Positions 38,560 to 40,634 of a stretch of 40,634 bases of DNA are shown piece by piece (the first letter of the stretch is position 1; the number at the start of each line of letters is the position of its first letter). The DNA comes from Caenispirillum bisanense (GTDB lineage: Bacteria > Pseudomonadota > Alphaproteobacteria > Rhodospirillales > UBA2165). The position numbers and the translations under genes were made by a program. The stretch spans positions 1 through 40,634 of the forward strand of contig CAMDWJ010000037.1 in assembly GCA_945877815.1 (NCBI GenBank). The letters are read 5' to 3'. A model generated the notes under the pieces. The model did not search any database. It was not told the DNA's origin and worked only from the letters and a program-made list of their open reading frames with translations.

Positions 38560-40194
38560 GTGGGCACACTCGTTTCATTTCTGAGAAATCTCGGGCCTAT
38601 TCGCCTGGGCGTGATGGGCATTGTCGTCATCTTTCTCGTCGTCTTTTTCATGTTTGTCATCAACAGGCTCACCGGTCAGGCCCTTCAGCCGCTTTACGGC
38701 AGCTTGGAACCGGCCGATTCCGCCCAGATCATCAATCAACTCCAGCAAAAAGGCATTCTCTTCGAACGGAGCCAGAACGGATCCCAGATCCTGGTGCCCG
38801 CCGATCAAGTCGCAAATCTACGTATGCAGCTGGCAAGCGAAGGGCTTCCAGGAAGCGGTACGCTGCCCGGCAACGAATTATTCGATAATTCCAGCGCAAT
38901 CGGATCGACCAATTTCCTCCAGAACGTGAATTTGAGGCGCGCCCTCGAAGGCGAACTCGCCCGCACGATGAAGGGCATAAAAATTGTCCAATCCGCTCGG
39001 GTTCATCTGGTCATGCCTCAGCGTCAGCTTTTTTCGCGCGAAAAACAGGAAGCCACGGCTTCCGTCGTCTTAAAGCTTAGAAGCGCTGGCGGTCTCGGAA
39101 ACGAGCAAATCGCAGCAATTCAACATCTCGTCGCCGCAGCCGTCCCAGAATTGAAATCCGAGCGGGTTTCCGTCATCGATGATCGCGGCAATCTGCTCGC
39201 GCGCGGCGACGACAAGGACAAGCAAACCGAGCGTGGCGCCAATTTCGAGGAACGGCGAGTCGCTTTCGAACGCCGCAAAACACGCGAGATCGTCGAATTG
39301 CTCGAGCGCCAGGTTGGCACAGGCCGGGTCAAGGTGACCGTGAATGCAGACCTGGACTTCGACCGCGTCAATACGACGGAAGAAATCTTCGATCCTGACG
39401 GCCAGGTCGTTCGGTCGACCAATACGATGGAACAGATATCGACGAGTCAGGAAAACGAGGGAACTCAGCAGGTTTCCGTCGCAACAAATCTTCCGGATGG
39501 TGTCGGTGGATCGGAGGGCGGTCCGGCGTCCAACAATCGCGAGACCCGTACCGAAGAGACAACCAACTTCGATATTTCCAAAAAGGTCATCAGCCACGAA
39601 CGCGAAAGCGGCGTCGTCAAACGATTGACGGTGGCCGTGCTCGTCGATGGCATGACCGAACTGGTCAAGGGTGAACCCGTATATAAGGAACGCCCGTCCC
39701 AAGAAATGGAACAACTCGCCAAGCTCGTCTCGGCGTCGATCGGCTTCAATCAGGCCCGCGGCGATACCGTGGAAGTGATCAATATGCGCTTTGCCGGCGT
39801 CGCACTTGAAATCGACGAGCCGCTCGAACTCTTCTTCGGGTTCGGCAAGAACGATCTCCTCAAGATCGCCGAGGTCTTTGTCCTTGCCGTCCTTGGTATC
39901 CTGGTCATCTTGCTGGTCGTGCGGCCCCTCGTGGCACGCGCCTTCGAAGCTCTGCCGGCAGCGGCAGCGGCGGCGGAGCAACACCTGCTCGAAGAGCAAG
40001 CCGCAGCAGCTGCCCTGTCCGGCCCGGCCGAAGGCCCGCGGCAGGCAGAAGATCAGTTCGAAGAACTCATCGATATCGACCGGGTCGAGGGTCGCGTGCG
40101 TGCCTCGTCGGTCAAAAAAGTTGGCGAAATCGTCGAGAAGCATCCGGAGGAAGCACTTTCGATTATTCGCAATTGGTTGTATCAAGAAAGCTAG
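38560..40194 (+). CDS. fliF: Flagellar MS-ring protein FliF
   Basis: 544 residues starting at GTG 38560, which has AAGAAGG eight bases upstream and gives GTLVSFLRNLGPIRLGVMGI, the usual FliF N-terminus; the GTG at 38530 is less likely. Two membrane helices bound a large periplasmic ring-building region: LGVMGIVVIFLVVFFMFVI near residues 16-35 and VFVLAVLGILVILLVVRPL near 435-455. Conserved elements include PLYGSLEPADSAQIINQLQ, NFLQNVNLRRALEGELARTM and VQSARVHLVMPQRQLFSRE. The C-terminal cytoplasmic tail (VRASSVKKVGEIVEKHPEEALSIIRNWL) is the FliG-binding site. It is 15 bases upstream of fliG. Confidence 0.96.
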   Translation: MGTLVSFLRNLGPIRLGVMGIVVIFLVVFFMFVINRLTGQALQPLYGSLEPADSAQIINQLQQKGILFERSQNGSQILVPADQVANLRMQLASEGLPGSGTLPGNELFDNSSAIGSTNFLQNVNLRRALEGELARTMKGIKIVQSARVHLVMPQRQLFSREKQEATASVVLKLRSAGGLGNEQIAAIQHLVAAAVPELKSERVSVIDDRGNLLARGDDKDKQTERGANFEERRVAFERRKTREIVELLERQVGTGRVKVTVNADLDFDRVNTTEEIFDPDGQVVRSTNTMEQISTSQENEGTQQVSVATNLPDGVGGSEGGPASNNRETRTEETTNFDISKKVISHERESGVVKRLTVAVLVDGMTELVKGEPVYKERPSQEMEQLAKLVSASIGFNQARGDTVEVINMRFAGVALEIDEPLELFFGFGKNDLLKIAEVFVLAVLGILVILLVVRPLVARAFEALPAAAAAAEQHLLEEQAAAAALSGPAEGPRQAEDQFEELIDIDRVEGRVRASSVKKVGEIVEKHPEEALSIIRNWLYQES

Positions 40195-40209
40195 GGAATC
40201 GGGCCTTCC

Positions 40210-40634
40210 ATGGCACGCATGAAAGACAATTACCGCGGTTTGAGCGGACCGGAAAAGGCGGCAATGTTCATGTTGTCGCTGCCCCAGGCTCTGTCGGCGA
40301 AGCTCTTCGGGCTGATGAGCGACGACGAGATCAAAGAACTGTCGATGACCATGGCAAATCTCGGCATGATCGACGCGACCATGGTCGAGCGCCTGTTCGT
40401 CGAATTCGCCGATCAATTGTCGTCGACAGGCTCTCTGGTGGGCTCCTTCGATACCACCGAGCGCCTCCTGCTCCAGAGCATGGACAAGGACAAAGTCAAT
40501 TTGATCATGGAAGAAATCCGTGGTCCGGCCGGCCGCACGATGTGGGACAAGCTCGGCAACGTGAACGAGCAGATCCTGGCCAACTACCTGAAGAACGAAT
40601 ATCCGCAGACCGTCGCGGTCGTGCTGTCCAAGAT
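40210..40634 (+). CDS. fliG: Flagellar motor switch protein FliG, N-terminal part (runs off window)
   Basis: ATG 40210 opens [20 protein letters not shown] and the frame is open to the last base (141 codons and two bases). Conserved FliG N-terminal and linker elements are visible: [50 protein letters not shown] and [20 protein letters not shown], the last beginning the EHPQ-type middle-domain motif (here EYPQ). FliG binds the FliF tail at the cytoplasmic face and transmits torque. The C-terminal charged helix lies outside the window. Confidence 0.95.
   Translation, partial: MARMKDNYRGLSGPEKAAMFMLSLPQALSAKLFGLMSDDEIKELSMTMANLGMIDATMVERLFVEFADQLSSTGSLVGSFDTTERLLLQSMDKDKVNLIMEEIRGPAGRTMWDKLGNVNEQILANYLKNEYPQTVAVVLSK

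Noticed and set aside
1-40634. CRISPR arrays, tRNA or rRNA genes, insertion sequences
   Set aside because: Gaps between genes were read on both strands; no repeat-spacer pattern, cloverleaf, transposase or terminal repeats were recognised.

Overview
The window is an alphaproteobacterial flagellar locus, most likely from the Rhodospirillales or a close relative. I infer this from the combination of flbT, flaF and fliX (regulators restricted to alphaproteobacteria), motE, a FlhB C-terminal-like protein next to fliO/fliP, a FlgJ reduced to its rod-binding domain, and an alphaproteobacterial-type DksA with a degenerate zinc finger. The assignment rests on gene content and recalled family features; no search was run.

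Layout. 1-1203: end of a pyruvate carboxylase gene, a secreted protein of unknown role and a strong terminator. 1250-1624 (minus): small secreted protein with a 9-bp inverted repeat in its leader. 1855-3539 (plus): flhB-like, small gene, fliO, fliP. 3540-4457: AT-richer islet with a coiled-coil protein and a frameshifted secreted-protein gene. 4467-5782 (minus): speD-speE. 5967-13920 (minus): motor operon fliL-fliM-DUF6468-type gene-motE-two MotB-like genes-giant exported TPR protein. 14255-17576 (plus): flgF-flgG-flgA-flgH. 17668-18643 (minus): dksA and fliX. 18856-25734 (plus): hook-like gene, flgI, flgJ-type, flgN-type, flgK, flgL. 26067-27875 (plus): flagellin, flbT, flaF. 27973-30169 (minus): APC permease and exported methyltransferase. 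30451-34539 (plus): fliK, flgD, a 30-codon ORF, flgE. 34634-38349: two convergent TPR-glycosyltransferase genes. 38560-end: fliF and the start of fliG.

How it works together. fliF/fliG/fliM/fliL build the MS ring, switch and stator interface. flhB-like/fliO/fliP belong to export. flgF/G/A/H/I and the flgJ-type gene make rod and rings. flgD/E/K/L and fliK make the hook and its junctions, and the flagellin forms the filament. Four good sigma-54 (-24/-12) promoters precede flgF, the 18856 hook-like gene, flgI and fliK. With fliX present this suggests a Caulobacter-like FlbD/FliX class hierarchy. FlbT and FlaF directly follow the flagellin gene, whose leader has a hairpin that could be an FlbT target. 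The SPINDLY/GT41-type transferase and its convergent partner may glycosylate flagellin.

No CRISPR array, rRNA, tRNA or insertion sequence was recognised. The points most worth following are the MotB pair with MotE and the giant periplasmic protein, the small ORF joining flgD to flgE, the leader inverted repeats, the frameshifted gene and the exported FAM173-like methyltransferase.
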